NCBI RefSeq assembly: GCF_049532965.1
Contig: NZ_CP186694.1
Coordinates: 682,001 to 746,000, forward strand
DNA from: Roseateles sp049532965
GTDB lineage: Bacteria; Pseudomonadota; Gammaproteobacteria; Burkholderiales; Burkholderiaceae_C
Length of the DNA stretch: 64,000 nt
Direction: 5' to 3'
Under the pieces are notes generated by a model that saw only the letters and a program-made list of their open reading frames with translations, did not search any database and had not been told where the DNA came from. Positions 1 through 9,316 of this stretch are shown here, piece after piece. Every line of letters starts with the position of its first letter. The first letter of the stretch is position 1. The position numbers and the translations under genes are program-made.

Positions 1-305
1 ACCGGCCGCACGAAGCGCGTGAGGCCCAGGCCGCTGGCGAACCAGATGGTCATCTCCGATTCCTTGTACATGCGCCCCAGCGACATGACGACGGCGACGA
101 ACAGCGACAGGCTCAGCATCACCGGCAACTGGGCCAGGGCCAGGTAGCCCAGCGACAGCAGCACATGCTGCGGCGCCACCGTTCCCTTGGCGGCCATGCC
201 CAGGGAGCGCACCAGCAGCATCGTCACGACGATGGTCAGGATGACCACGAAGGCCAGGCCAAAACTGCGGGCGAGTTCTTTCCGTACTGATGAATCGAAT
301 AACAT
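1..305 (-). CDS. lptF: LPS export ABC transporter permease LptF (N-terminal part)
   Basis: Inner-membrane permease of the LptB2FG complex, which extracts lipopolysaccharide from the inner membrane for transport to the cell surface. Only the first 101 codons are inside the window. They begin MLFDSSVRKELARSF, followed by two hydrophobic segments (about residues 16-33 and 48-75) and the conserved amphipathic stretch around RMYKESEMTIW. The ATG lies 28 bp from the pepA ATG on the other strand, the usual proteobacterial lptFG/pepA divergence. The promoters must therefore lie inside each other's coding region. The gene continues beyond position 1. Confidence 0.93.
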   Translation of the reverse strand, partial: MLFDSSVRKELARSFGLAFVVILTIVVTMLLVRSLGMAAKGTVAPQHVLLSLGYLALAQLPVMLSLSLFVAVVMSLGRMYKESEMTIWFASGLGLTRFVRP

Positions 306-333
306 CCGGCCACTTTATCTACTTCTCGGCATT

Positions 334-1797
334 ATGGACTTTCGCTCTCAGCCCGCGTCCCTCGACGCGCTCGCGTCGCACGGTGCCGACGCGCTCGTGC
401 TGGTGCTCGCGGGCGACAGCCTGCCGGCCTCGCTGGACAAGACCGTCGCCGCGCTGCTCAAGGACGCCATCAAGCTCGGTGACTTCGAGCTGAAGGCGGG
501 TCAGGTCTTGACGCTGGTGCGTCCGGCCGGCCTGAAGGCGACCCGGCTGGTGGTCGCCGCCAGCGGCGCCGCGACGCTGAAGGCCGCCCGCAATGCGCTC
601 GGTGCCGCGCTGGGCCAGCTCAAGGGCCGCGGCGCGACCGGCGCCTCGGTGGCCTACGCCGGCTTCGGCGCGGAGCTGACCGAGTCCCTGGCCGAGCAGA
701 CCGTGCTGGCCGCGCAGGAAGCGGTGTACGTCTACCGCGAGACCAAGCCCAGCGCGCCCGCCGCCTCCAAGCTGGCGAAGATCGCCCTGCTGCATGGCAA
801 GGACGACGCCAAGGCGGTCAAGGCCGGCCTGGCGCGCGGCCAGGCGATCGGCGCCGGCATCGCTGTCGCGCGCGAATGCGCCAACCTGCCGCCGAATGTC
901 GCGACCCCGTCCTACCTGGCGGACCAGACCAAGGCGCTGGCGCGCAGCCACGGCATCAAGGTCGAGGTGCTGGACCAGAAGGGCATCGAGAAGCTGGGCA
1001 TGGGCTCGTTCCTGGCCGTGGCCAAAGGCTCCGACGTGCCGCCGCGCTTCATCGTGGCCCGCTACGAAGGGGCCGCCAGAACGCAGGCGCCGGTGGTGCT
1101 GGTCGGCAAGGGCATCACCTTCGACTCCGGCGGCATCTCGCTGAAGCCGGGCGCCGGCATGGACGAGATGAAGTTCGACATGGGCGGCGCGGCCTCGGTG
1201 CTGGGCACGCTGCGCGCGGTGGCCGAGCTCAAGCCGAAGATCAACCTGGTCGTGCTGATCGCCGCCTGCGAGAACATGCCCAGCGGCCGCGCGGTCAAGC
1301 CGGGCGACGTGGTGACCTCGATGTCGGGCCAGACCATCGAGATCCTGAACACCGACGCCGAAGGCCGCCTGATCCTGTGCGACGCGCTGACCTACGCCGA
1401 GCGCCTCAAGCCCGCCGCGGTCGTCGACGTGGCGACGCTCACCGGCGCCTGCGTGATCGCGCTGGGCGGCGTGCGCTCCGGCATGTACGCGAGCGACGAC
1501 GAACTGGCCGCCGCGCTGTCGGCTGCCGGCGAGGCGGCGCTCGACCCCTGCTGGCGCATGCCGCTGGACGACGACTACGCCGACGGCCTGAAGACCAACT
1601 TCGCCGACGTGGCCAACGTCGCCGGGCGCGAGGGCGGTTCCATCACCGCCGCGAAGTTCCTGCAGCGCTTTGCCTCGAAGTACCGCTGGGGCCACCTGGA
1701 CATCGCCGGCACCGCCTGGAAGGGCGGCGGCGCCAAGGGGGCGACCGGCCGCCCGGTCGGCCTGCTGACGCACTTCGTGCTGTCGCAGGTTCGTTGA
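334..1797 (+). CDS. pepA: Leucyl aminopeptidase (M17)
   Basis: Cytosolic dinuclear-metal aminopeptidase that removes N-terminal residues from peptides. In some bacteria the family also binds DNA at recombination sites. The protein has 487 residues, a normal length. The M17 signature NTDAEGRL is at residues 339-346, and the metal ligands and catalytic lysine lie in GKGITFDSGG (K259, D264). I chose the ATG giving MDFRSQPASL because it starts the family-typical N-terminus; upstream in-frame codons lie inside the divergent lptF gene. holC follows 60 bp downstream on the same strand, a common pepA-holC arrangement. Confidence 0.96.
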   Translation: MDFRSQPASLDALASHGADALVLVLAGDSLPASLDKTVAALLKDAIKLGDFELKAGQVLTLVRPAGLKATRLVVAASGAATLKAARNALGAALGQLKGRGATGASVAYAGFGAELTESLAEQTVLAAQEAVYVYRETKPSAPAASKLAKIALLHGKDDAKAVKAGLARGQAIGAGIAVARECANLPPNVATPSYLADQTKALARSHGIKVEVLDQKGIEKLGMGSFLAVAKGSDVPPRFIVARYEGAARTQAPVVLVGKGITFDSGGISLKPGAGMDEMKFDMGGAASVLGTLRAVAELKPKINLVVLIAACENMPSGRAVKPGDVVTSMSGQTIEILNTDAEGRLILCDALTYAERLKPAAVVDVATLTGACVIALGGVRSGMYASDDELAAALSAAGEAALDPCWRMPLDDDYADGLKTNFADVANVAGREGGSITAAKFLQRFASKYRWGHLDIAGTAWKGGGAKGATGRPVGLLTHFVLSQVR

Positions 1798-1857
1798 CCG
1801 GCGCGCTGATCCGGCGGCACGCGTGAGGCGGGAAGAGGACGTGGAAGGGCGGCAGCG

Positions 1858-2286
1858 GTGACGGAGGTCAACTTCTATACCGGCGTGCCCGACCGCCAGG
1901 TCTATGCCTGCCGCCTGCTGCGCAAGACGCAGGCGGCGGGACTGACCGTCGGTGTCTGGGGACCGATGCGGCTGCTGGAGCGGCTCGACCAGACGCTCTG
2001 GACCTTCGAGCCCGGCGAGTTCCTCCCCCACCTGCTGCTGCGCGCGGACACGCCGCCGCTGCTGCGCGAGCGCACCCCCATCCTGATGTCGGACCAGCTC
2101 GATGCGCTGTCCGGGTGCCAGGTCTTGCTCAATTTCGAACCCGAGGTCCCGCCGGGCCTCGAGCGTTTCTCGCGCGTGCTGGAACTCGTGTCCACCGACG
2201 CCGAGCAGGTCGCCGCGGGACGCGCGCGATTCAAGACCTACAAGGCCCTGGGCCTGACGCTCCACCACCACGTGATGTCGGCCTGA
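1858..2286 (+). CDS. holC: DNA polymerase III chi subunit
   Basis: Chi subunit of the clamp-loader assembly, linking DNA polymerase III to single-stranded DNA-binding protein. The protein has 142 residues and starts at a GTG. Family features are the N-terminus TEVNFYTGVPD, the stretch ACRLLRKTQAAG, and the core containing EFLPH and a conserved central P-rich turn. It follows pepA and probably shares its transcript. valS, often next in other proteobacteria, is absent here. Confidence 0.93.
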   Translation: MTEVNFYTGVPDRQVYACRLLRKTQAAGLTVGVWGPMRLLERLDQTLWTFEPGEFLPHLLLRADTPPLLRERTPILMSDQLDALSGCQVLLNFEPEVPPGLERFSRVLELVSTDAEQVAAGRARFKTYKALGLTLHHHVMSA

Positions 2287-2629
2287 GCCGGCACTTTTTT
2301 TTGCGGTCCGTCCGAGGGTCCGCCGTCGCGCCAGACGGGTGCCCCGGCGCGCCGCCATGGTGCCGAAAAGCCCATGGACAGGGCACGAACGGACCACGTC
2401 ATGGCTTCGTTGGGCGGATTTCCGCACTCGCCCCGGAAGGGGTGTGTGCGCCTTCGCACTCCTGCGAAAACTATCCGGGTTTGCCCCGGTGACAGGGGCG
2501 CGACAACGCCGGCGGCGCCCTGGCGTTCACAGCATTTTCACTATGGAACTCTTTCGGCCTTTCGCGGTATGGTCGCTCGCGTTGAGAACTCAACGTCATT
2601 TCACATATTCCCGAGTCGGAGGTTCCTAG
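2287..2629. other. Intergenic region between holC and the amino-acid binding protein gene
   Basis: 343 bp without a convincing gene. The first part is GC-rich with a T-run just after the holC stop but no clean hairpin. The last 60 bp are clearly more AT-rich, hold an inverted repeat (2580-2595) and end with a good ribosome-binding site (GGAGG at about 2619). The promoter of the next gene must lie here. I could not assign -35/-10 elements with confidence. Confidence 0.5.
2580..2595. promoter_or_regulatory. Inverted repeat, possible operator
   Basis: CGTTGAG-AA-CTCAACG is a perfect 7-2-7 inverted repeat 34 bp before the ATG of the branched-chain amino-acid binding protein gene. Size and position suit a repressor or activator operator, but the regulator is unknown. 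Confidence 0.4.
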
Positions 2630-3772
2630 ATGCAATCCAAGCTGAATGTGATCGTGGGCGCAATCGCCATCGCCGCGGCGGGCGCCGCCATGGCGCAGGA
2701 TGCCGTGGTCAAGATCGGCCACGTCGGTCCCACCAGTGGCGCCATCGCGCACCTGGGCAAGGACAACGAACTGGGCGCCCGCATGGCCATCGACGAGTTG
2801 AACGCCAAGGGCGTCACCATCGGCGGCAAGAAGGTCAAGTTCGAACTGCTGGCCGAGGATGACGCCGGCGATCCGAAGCAGGGCACCGCCGCTGCCCAGA
2901 AGCTGGTCGACTCCAAGGTCAACGGCGTGGTCGGCCACCTGAACTCCGGCACGACCATCCCTGCGTCCAAGATCTACAGCGACGCCGGCATCCCGCAGAT
3001 CTCGCCGTCGGCGACCAACCCCAAGTACACCCGCAACGGCTACAAGACCGCGTTCCGCGTCGTGGCCGATGACGTGCACCTGGGCGGCACGCTGGGCAAG
3101 TACGCGGTGACGACGCTCAAGGGCAAGTCCATCGCCGTCATCGACGACCGTACCGCCTACGGCCAGGGCGTCGCCGACGAGTTCGAGAAGGGCGTCAAGG
3201 CCGCGGGCGGCAAGGTCGTCGGCCGTGAGTTCACGAACGACAAGGCCACGGACTTCACCGCCATCCTGACCTCGCTGAAGGGCAAGAAGCCCGACGTCGT
3301 TTTCTTCGGCGGCATGGACGCCGTTGCCGGCCCGATGCTGCGTCAGATGAAGCAACTGGGCATCGAAGCCAAGTTCATGGGCGGCGACGGCATCTGCACG
3401 GCCGAACTGCCCAAGCTGTCCGCCGGCACGATGGGCGACAGCCAGGTCGTCTGCGCGGAAGCGGGCGGCGTGGAAGGCGAGTCGAAGAAGGCGCTGGACG
3501 CCTTCAAGACCAAGTTCAAGGACAAGTACAAGGTCGACGTCCAGATCTACGCCCCGTACGTCTATGACGCCGTCAACGTGATGGTGGACGCGATGGTCAA
3601 GGCCAAGTCGTCCGACCCGAAGGTCTACCTGCCCGTGCTGGCCAAGACCGCGGACTTCAAGGGCGTGACCGGCACCATCGCGTTCGACGCGAAGGGCGAC
3701 ATCAAGAACGGCGCGCTGACCCTGTACACCTACAAGGGCGGCAACCGCGAGCAACTCGCTGTCGTGCGCTGA
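2630..3772 (+). CDS. Branched-chain amino-acid ABC transporter substrate-binding protein (LivJ/LivK family)
   Basis: Periplasmic receptor delivering a branched-chain amino acid or related compound to a LivFGHM-type importer. The protein has 380 residues, with a signal peptide ending near AGAAMAQDA (about residue 23), then the type I periplasmic binding fold (VVKIGHVGPTSGAIAHLGKD, SPSATNPKYTRNGYKTAFR). A ribosome-binding site GGAGG precedes the ATG. No permease or ATPase genes adjoin it and a strong terminator follows, so it is an orphan receptor transcribed alone. The true ligand cannot be read from sequence. Confidence 0.92.
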   Translation: MQSKLNVIVGAIAIAAAGAAMAQDAVVKIGHVGPTSGAIAHLGKDNELGARMAIDELNAKGVTIGGKKVKFELLAEDDAGDPKQGTAAAQKLVDSKVNGVVGHLNSGTTIPASKIYSDAGIPQISPSATNPKYTRNGYKTAFRVVADDVHLGGTLGKYAVTTLKGKSIAVIDDRTAYGQGVADEFEKGVKAAGGKVVGREFTNDKATDFTAILTSLKGKKPDVVFFGGMDAVAGPMLRQMKQLGIEAKFMGGDGICTAELPKLSAGTMGDSQVVCAEAGGVEGESKKALDAFKTKFKDKYKVDVQIYAPYVYDAVNVMVDAMVKAKSSDPKVYLPVLAKTADFKGVTGTIAFDAKGDIKNGALTLYTYKGGNREQLAVVR

Positions 3773-3798
3773 TTTCCGCAAGCGCTGCAAGGTAGAGG

Positions 3799-3828
3799 AC
3801 GCCCACTTCGGTGGGCGTTTTCTTTTTT
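3799..3828 (+). terminator. Rho-independent terminator
   Basis: Stem ACGCCCAC/GTGGGCGT closed by a UUCG tetraloop and followed by a T-rich run, 26 bp after the stop codon of the binding-protein gene. Confidence 0.93.
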
Positions 3829-4267
3829 GGGCGCCGCGATTGCGGCGCCGCTGTGACCGCCCGAAGGGGCGCCACGTCCGCACGATGGGGGCCGACATCG
3901 CGTTGTCCCCTGATCGTGGGGCCACCCCCTCACTCGCGTGCATTCCCGCACGAGAGCCCCTCAAAGCATTCAGTCAGGGGATTTGCACCTCCCGGGGGCT
4001 ACAGACAATGGCCCCCGTCAGCGCGCCACAGGGTCGATTCGGGGACCCCGCGGCGAGTCGGCGGACCGGGTCAACCGCGTCGGATTGCAAGGCGGACGCC
4101 CCTGCAAACGGGGGGCTTTCAAGCCAGGGGGTGGGAGGCATGATGCCCCCCGCCAACGAACGGGCCACCTCTGGCGGCGGCGTCGTTCGTGGCGAGCAGT
4201 CCTGAGGTTCACCCGGGTCGGCGACCGCACCTCCAAGAGGGTGCCGTGACCAGCTTTGGGGACGGGC
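3829..4267. other. Intergenic region before the exosortase-associated sugar transferase
   Basis: About 440 GC-rich bp with no supported gene; short open frames overlap in all phases and lack ribosome-binding sites. It should contain the promoter of the sugar transferase/PrsKRT genes. I looked for a sigma-54 -24/-12 element (GG-N10-GC with flanking consensus) and found none I would defend. An imperfect 9-bp inverted repeat (3933-3956) is the most structured element. Confidence 0.4.
3933..3956. repeat. Imperfect inverted repeat upstream of the sugar transferase gene
   Basis: CTCGCGTGC and GCACGAGAG, separated by 6 bp, pair with one mismatch. The repeat lies about 310 bp upstream of the sugar transferase ATG. 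It may be a regulator site or a leader hairpin. Confidence 0.3.
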
Positions 4268-5647
4268 ATGATTCGAATTTTTAACCACTACCTCCATCGT
4301 CGTACCCTGATCCAGGTGCTGTTCGACCTGGGCCTGATCGTGGCGGCGGTGTTCACGGTCGCGCTGAGCCAGGGCACCAGCGAGCACATGATGAGCTTTG
4401 CGGCGTCCTCGGCCCTGTCCCTGGCCGGCGGCATGTTCGTCATCAACTCGGCGTCCGGCCTCTACTCCCAATCCCACAAGCGCTCGCTGACGCAGTCCTG
4501 CGCCCGCGCGCTGTTTGCGCTGTTGATCGGCCTGCCGCTGGCCTACGGCCTGTTCAGCCTGATCCCCGCCACGGTGTCCCACCGCGAGCTGCTGACCACC
4601 ACCGCCATGCTGGCCGTGGCGCTGGTCATGGTGCACCGCGTGTACGCGGCCCATTCCTCGGCCCAGGGCGCGGGCCGGACCAAGATCCTGATCTTCGGCA
4701 GCGGCCATGCCGCACTGGCGGTGAGCGAGAGCCTGCGCGCCGCCGATCCGCATGCGCAGATCGTCGGCTTCCTGCCCGGTCCCAACGAGGTCGAGCCGCA
4801 GGTGCCGCCACATCAGCTGCTGGCCGCCGGCGAGGCACTGACCGACGCGGCGCTGCGCCTGGGCGTCGACGAGATCGTCGTGGCGCTGTCCGAGCGCCGC
4901 GGCGGCAGCATGCCGCTGCGCCAGCTGCTGGACTGCAAGCTGTACGGCATCCGCGTCGTGGACCTGGCCACCTACTTCGAGAAGACGCTGGCGCAGATCA
5001 AGATCAGCCATGTCCACGCCGGCTGGCTGATCTTCGGCGACGGCTTCAACCAGGGCGTGCTGCGCAGCGCGGTCAAGCGGGTCTTCGACGTCGCGTCGTC
5101 GGCGGTGCTGTTGGTCGCGACGGCGCCGATCATGGCGATCACCGCGCTGCTGATCAAGCTGGAATCGCCCGGCGGCATCTTCTACACGCAGGAGCGTGTG
5201 GGCCTGAACGGCGCCACCTTCAAGGTGATCAAGTTCCGCAGCATGCGCAACGACGCCGAGAAGGACGGCCGCCCCCAGTGGGCGACCAAGAACGACGCCC
5301 GGGTGACGCGCGTCGGCAACTTCATCCGCAAGGTCCGCATCGACGAGCTGCCGCAACTGATCAACGTGCTGCGCGGCGAGATGAGCATGGTGGGCCCGCG
5401 CCCCGAGCGGCCGTTCTTCGTCGACGAGCTGGTCGCCAAGATCCCGTACTACGCGGTGCGCCACAGCGTGAAGCCGGGCGTGACCGGCTGGGCGCAGGTG
5501 CGCTACGAATACGGCTCGACCATCGAGGACTCGCTGGAGAAGCTCCAGTACGACCTGTACTACGTCAAGAACCACACGCTGTTCCTCGATCTGCTGATCA
5601 TGCTGGAGACGGTGGCCGTGGTCCTGACGGGCCGGGGGGCGCGCTGA
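4268..5647 (+). CDS. Exosortase/PEP-CTERM system-associated sugar transferase (WcaJ/EpsB-type)
   Basis: Polyprenyl-phosphate glycosyl-1-phosphate transferase thought to start repeat-unit assembly of an exopolysaccharide at the inner membrane. The protein has 459 residues: four N-terminal membrane helices (about 12-125), a Rossmann-like middle domain (TKILIFGSGHAALAVSES), a fifth hydrophobic segment (about 280-300), and the C-terminal bacterial sugar transferase domain with KVIKFRSMRNDAEKDG and the signature EMSMVGPRPERPFF. I chose the ATG giving MIRIFNHYLHRR; an in-frame TTG 12 bp upstream is less likely. Directly followed by prsK, the gene order seen in XrtA-type loci. Its acceptor sugar is unknown. 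Confidence 0.9.
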   Translation: MIRIFNHYLHRRTLIQVLFDLGLIVAAVFTVALSQGTSEHMMSFAASSALSLAGGMFVINSASGLYSQSHKRSLTQSCARALFALLIGLPLAYGLFSLIPATVSHRELLTTTAMLAVALVMVHRVYAAHSSAQGAGRTKILIFGSGHAALAVSESLRAADPHAQIVGFLPGPNEVEPQVPPHQLLAAGEALTDAALRLGVDEIVVALSERRGGSMPLRQLLDCKLYGIRVVDLATYFEKTLAQIKISHVHAGWLIFGDGFNQGVLRSAVKRVFDVASSAVLLVATAPIMAITALLIKLESPGGIFYTQERVGLNGATFKVIKFRSMRNDAEKDGRPQWATKNDARVTRVGNFIRKVRIDELPQLINVLRGEMSMVGPRPERPFFVDELVAKIPYYAVRHSVKPGVTGWAQVRYEYGSTIEDSLEKLQYDLYYVKNHTLFLDLLIMLETVAVVLTGRGAR

Positions 5648-5730
5648 GCGCGGCGGCGGAGCGTCCGGCTCCCGCCGTCCCGTGTCCGCGCCCGCTCCGC
5701 AACGCGGCGCACGCGCCGGGACCTTGATCC

Positions 5731-7869
5731 ATGTGGGACAACGCCTTGAGCCTCGGCACCGCGTCGGGGATCGTCGCGGTCGTCGCGCATCTGGCGCTGG
5801 CGGTCGTGGTGCTGCCGCAGTTCGGCCAGCATCGCCGCCGCGCGCTGCGCCTGGAGGCCGCGCTGCTGCTGACGGCACTCTGGGCGGCGCTGGACGCGGC
5901 GGTGGAGCAGGGCACGCTCGCGGCCCATGACTGGCCGGCGCTGGTGCTGCTGCCGGTGTGCGACGCGCTGCGCTACGGCGCCTGGTTCTCCTTCATCCTG
6001 GCCTTGATCGAGTCCCGCGGCGACGATGGCCAGCCGCACAGCGCCGGCGTCGCCCGGCCGCTGCAGGCGATGGCCTGGGCCGGCGTGGCGCTGGCCGTCG
6101 CGCTGCCGCTGTGGCGCTACGCGAGCGACGACCCGCTGCCTGTACTCGAGCGGCCCACGACGATGGCGTGGCTGGGCCTGGGGGTCTTCGGCCTGGTGCT
6201 GCTCGAGCAGATGCTGCGCAACATCCACAGCGACGCGCGCTGGAACGCCAAGCCGGTGTGCCTGGGCCTGGGGGCGGTGTTCGCGTTCGACGTGTTCGTC
6301 TTCTCGCAGGCCTCGCTGTTCCAGAAGTTCGATGGCGACGCGCTCAGCGTGCGCGCCGCCGTGCACAGCCTGGCCGTGCCGCTGCTGTGGCTGGCCAGCC
6401 GCCGCCACAAGAAGTGGCTGGACAAGCTCCATGTCTCCCGCACGGCCGCCTTCCATTCGGCGACCCTGCTGATCGTCGGCGCCTACCTGCTCGGCGTCTC
6501 CGTCATCGGCTACTACGTGCGCTACACCGGCGGCGAATGGGGCCGCGCGCTGCAGCAGGTGCTGCTGGCGGTGGGGGTGCTGGCGCTGCTGACGATGGCG
6601 CTGTCCGGCTCGCTGCGCGCCAAGCTGCGCGTCTACATCAGCAAGCATTTCTTCAGCTACCGCTACGACTACCGGCAGGAATGGCTGCGCTTCACCGCGA
6701 TGCTGTCGGCGAGCGCATCGCCGGCGGAACTCGGGGAATCGGTCATCCGCGGGCTGGCCCACCTGGTCGAGAGTCCCTCCGGCGCGCTGTGGCTGCGCCG
6801 CGCGCCGGCCTCTGGCGACGCGCCCGAGTACCAGCAGGCCGCCTGCTGGAACCTCCATGCCCAGCGCCAGCCGGTGGCCGCCGACGACGCGCTGCTGCGG
6901 CTGCTGCAGGAACGCGCCTGGATCGTGGACCTCGACGAATGGCGCCGCAATCCCGCCGCCTACGAGCGCGCCCCGCTGCCGGCCGCGCTGGCCGGCGATG
7001 CGCGGCACTGGCTGCTGGTGCCCTTGCTCACTGCCGGCACGCTGACGGGCTGGGTGGTCCTGGGGCAGCCGCGCACGCGGGTCGAGCTCGACTGGGAGGT
7101 GCGCGACCTGCTGCGCACGGCCGCCAGGCAGGCGGCCAGCTACCTGGCGCAGATGCAGGCGGCAGAGGCGCTGCTGGAGGCGCGCAAGTTCGAGGCCTTC
7201 AACCGCATGTCGGCCTTCGTCGTGCACGACCTCAAGAACATCGTCACGCAGCTGTCGCTGATGATGAAGAACGCCAAGCGCCTGCGGGACAACCCGGAGT
7301 TCCAGCAGGACATGCTGGACACGGTGGAAAACTCGCTGGAGAAGATGCGGCAGCTGATGCTGCAATTGCGCGAGGGCGACAAGCCGCACCATGGCGGCAC
7401 CGGCGGCGTGGCGCTGACGGCGATCGCGCGGCGGCTGGCCGCGGCGGCGGTGAGCAAGGGCCGCGCGCTGGAACTGGAGCTGCGCGACGACGTCAGCGCG
7501 CGCGGTCATGAGGAGCGCATCGAGCGCGTGCTCGGCCATGTGGTGCAGAACGCGCTGGACGCGACGCCGATCGACGGCCGCGTCATGCTGCGACTGCAGC
7601 GCGTGGGCAGCCATGCGCAGGTGGAGGTCGAGGACACCGGCTGTGGCATGACGCAGGAGTTCATCGACCAGCGGCTGTTCAAGCCGTTCCAGACGACGAA
7701 GGCGGCCGGCATGGGCATCGGCGCCTATGAGAGCTACCAGTACCTGCAGGAACTCGGAGGAAAGATCAACGTGACAAGCGCACCCGGACGAGGCACCCAG
7801 GTCACCATCCTGCTGCCGCTGTTCTTCGCCCAGTCGGACAGCGACGCGGGGCTGGTGGAAGCGCGATGA
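5731..7869 (+). CDS. prsK: XrtA/PEP-CTERM system sensor histidine kinase PrsK
   Basis: Membrane sensor kinase expected to phosphorylate PrsR and control PEP-CTERM protein and polysaccharide genes. The protein has 712 residues: a series of hydrophobic N-terminal segments (roughly 10-300, with RRHKKWLDKLHVSRTAAFHSA in the PrsK-specific region), a GAF-like region (about 330-475), the phospho-acceptor histidine in VVHDLKN (H499), and an ATPase domain ending with GMGIGAYESYQYLQELGG. The sensed signal is unknown. Ten bases separate its stop from the prsR start, so the two are co-transcribed. Confidence 0.92.
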   Translation: MWDNALSLGTASGIVAVVAHLALAVVVLPQFGQHRRRALRLEAALLLTALWAALDAAVEQGTLAAHDWPALVLLPVCDALRYGAWFSFILALIESRGDDGQPHSAGVARPLQAMAWAGVALAVALPLWRYASDDPLPVLERPTTMAWLGLGVFGLVLLEQMLRNIHSDARWNAKPVCLGLGAVFAFDVFVFSQASLFQKFDGDALSVRAAVHSLAVPLLWLASRRHKKWLDKLHVSRTAAFHSATLLIVGAYLLGVSVIGYYVRYTGGEWGRALQQVLLAVGVLALLTMALSGSLRAKLRVYISKHFFSYRYDYRQEWLRFTAMLSASASPAELGESVIRGLAHLVESPSGALWLRRAPASGDAPEYQQAACWNLHAQRQPVAADDALLRLLQERAWIVDLDEWRRNPAAYERAPLPAALAGDARHWLLVPLLTAGTLTGWVVLGQPRTRVELDWEVRDLLRTAARQAASYLAQMQAAEALLEARKFEAFNRMSAFVVHDLKNIVTQLSLMMKNAKRLRDNPEFQQDMLDTVENSLEKMRQLMLQLREGDKPHHGGTGGVALTAIARRLAAAAVSKGRALELELRDDVSARGHEERIERVLGHVVQNALDATPIDGRVMLRLQRVGSHAQVEVEDTGCGMTQEFIDQRLFKPFQTTKAAGMGIGAYESYQYLQELGGKINVTSAPGRGTQVTILLPLFFAQSDSDAGLVEAR

Positions 7870-7879
7870 GGGAGACCGC

Positions 7880-9244
<1,365 letters not shown>

Positions 9245-9316
9245 AGCGGGCTTGAGCCGAGGCACGCGTTCCGGCCGCCCGATCCCTGAATCCACCGACA
9301 GCGAAAGAGACGACGC

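Noticed and set aside
319..2427. 702-codon open frame opposite pepA/holC
   Set aside because: It mirrors pepA codon for codon; the product is His/Arg/Gln-rich without any family motif, as expected of antisense frames in high-GC genes.
3829..4267. Sigma-54 promoter before the sugar transferase
   Set aside because: Only GG/GC pairs without the flanking consensus were seen; such pairs are frequent by chance in this GC-rich sequence.
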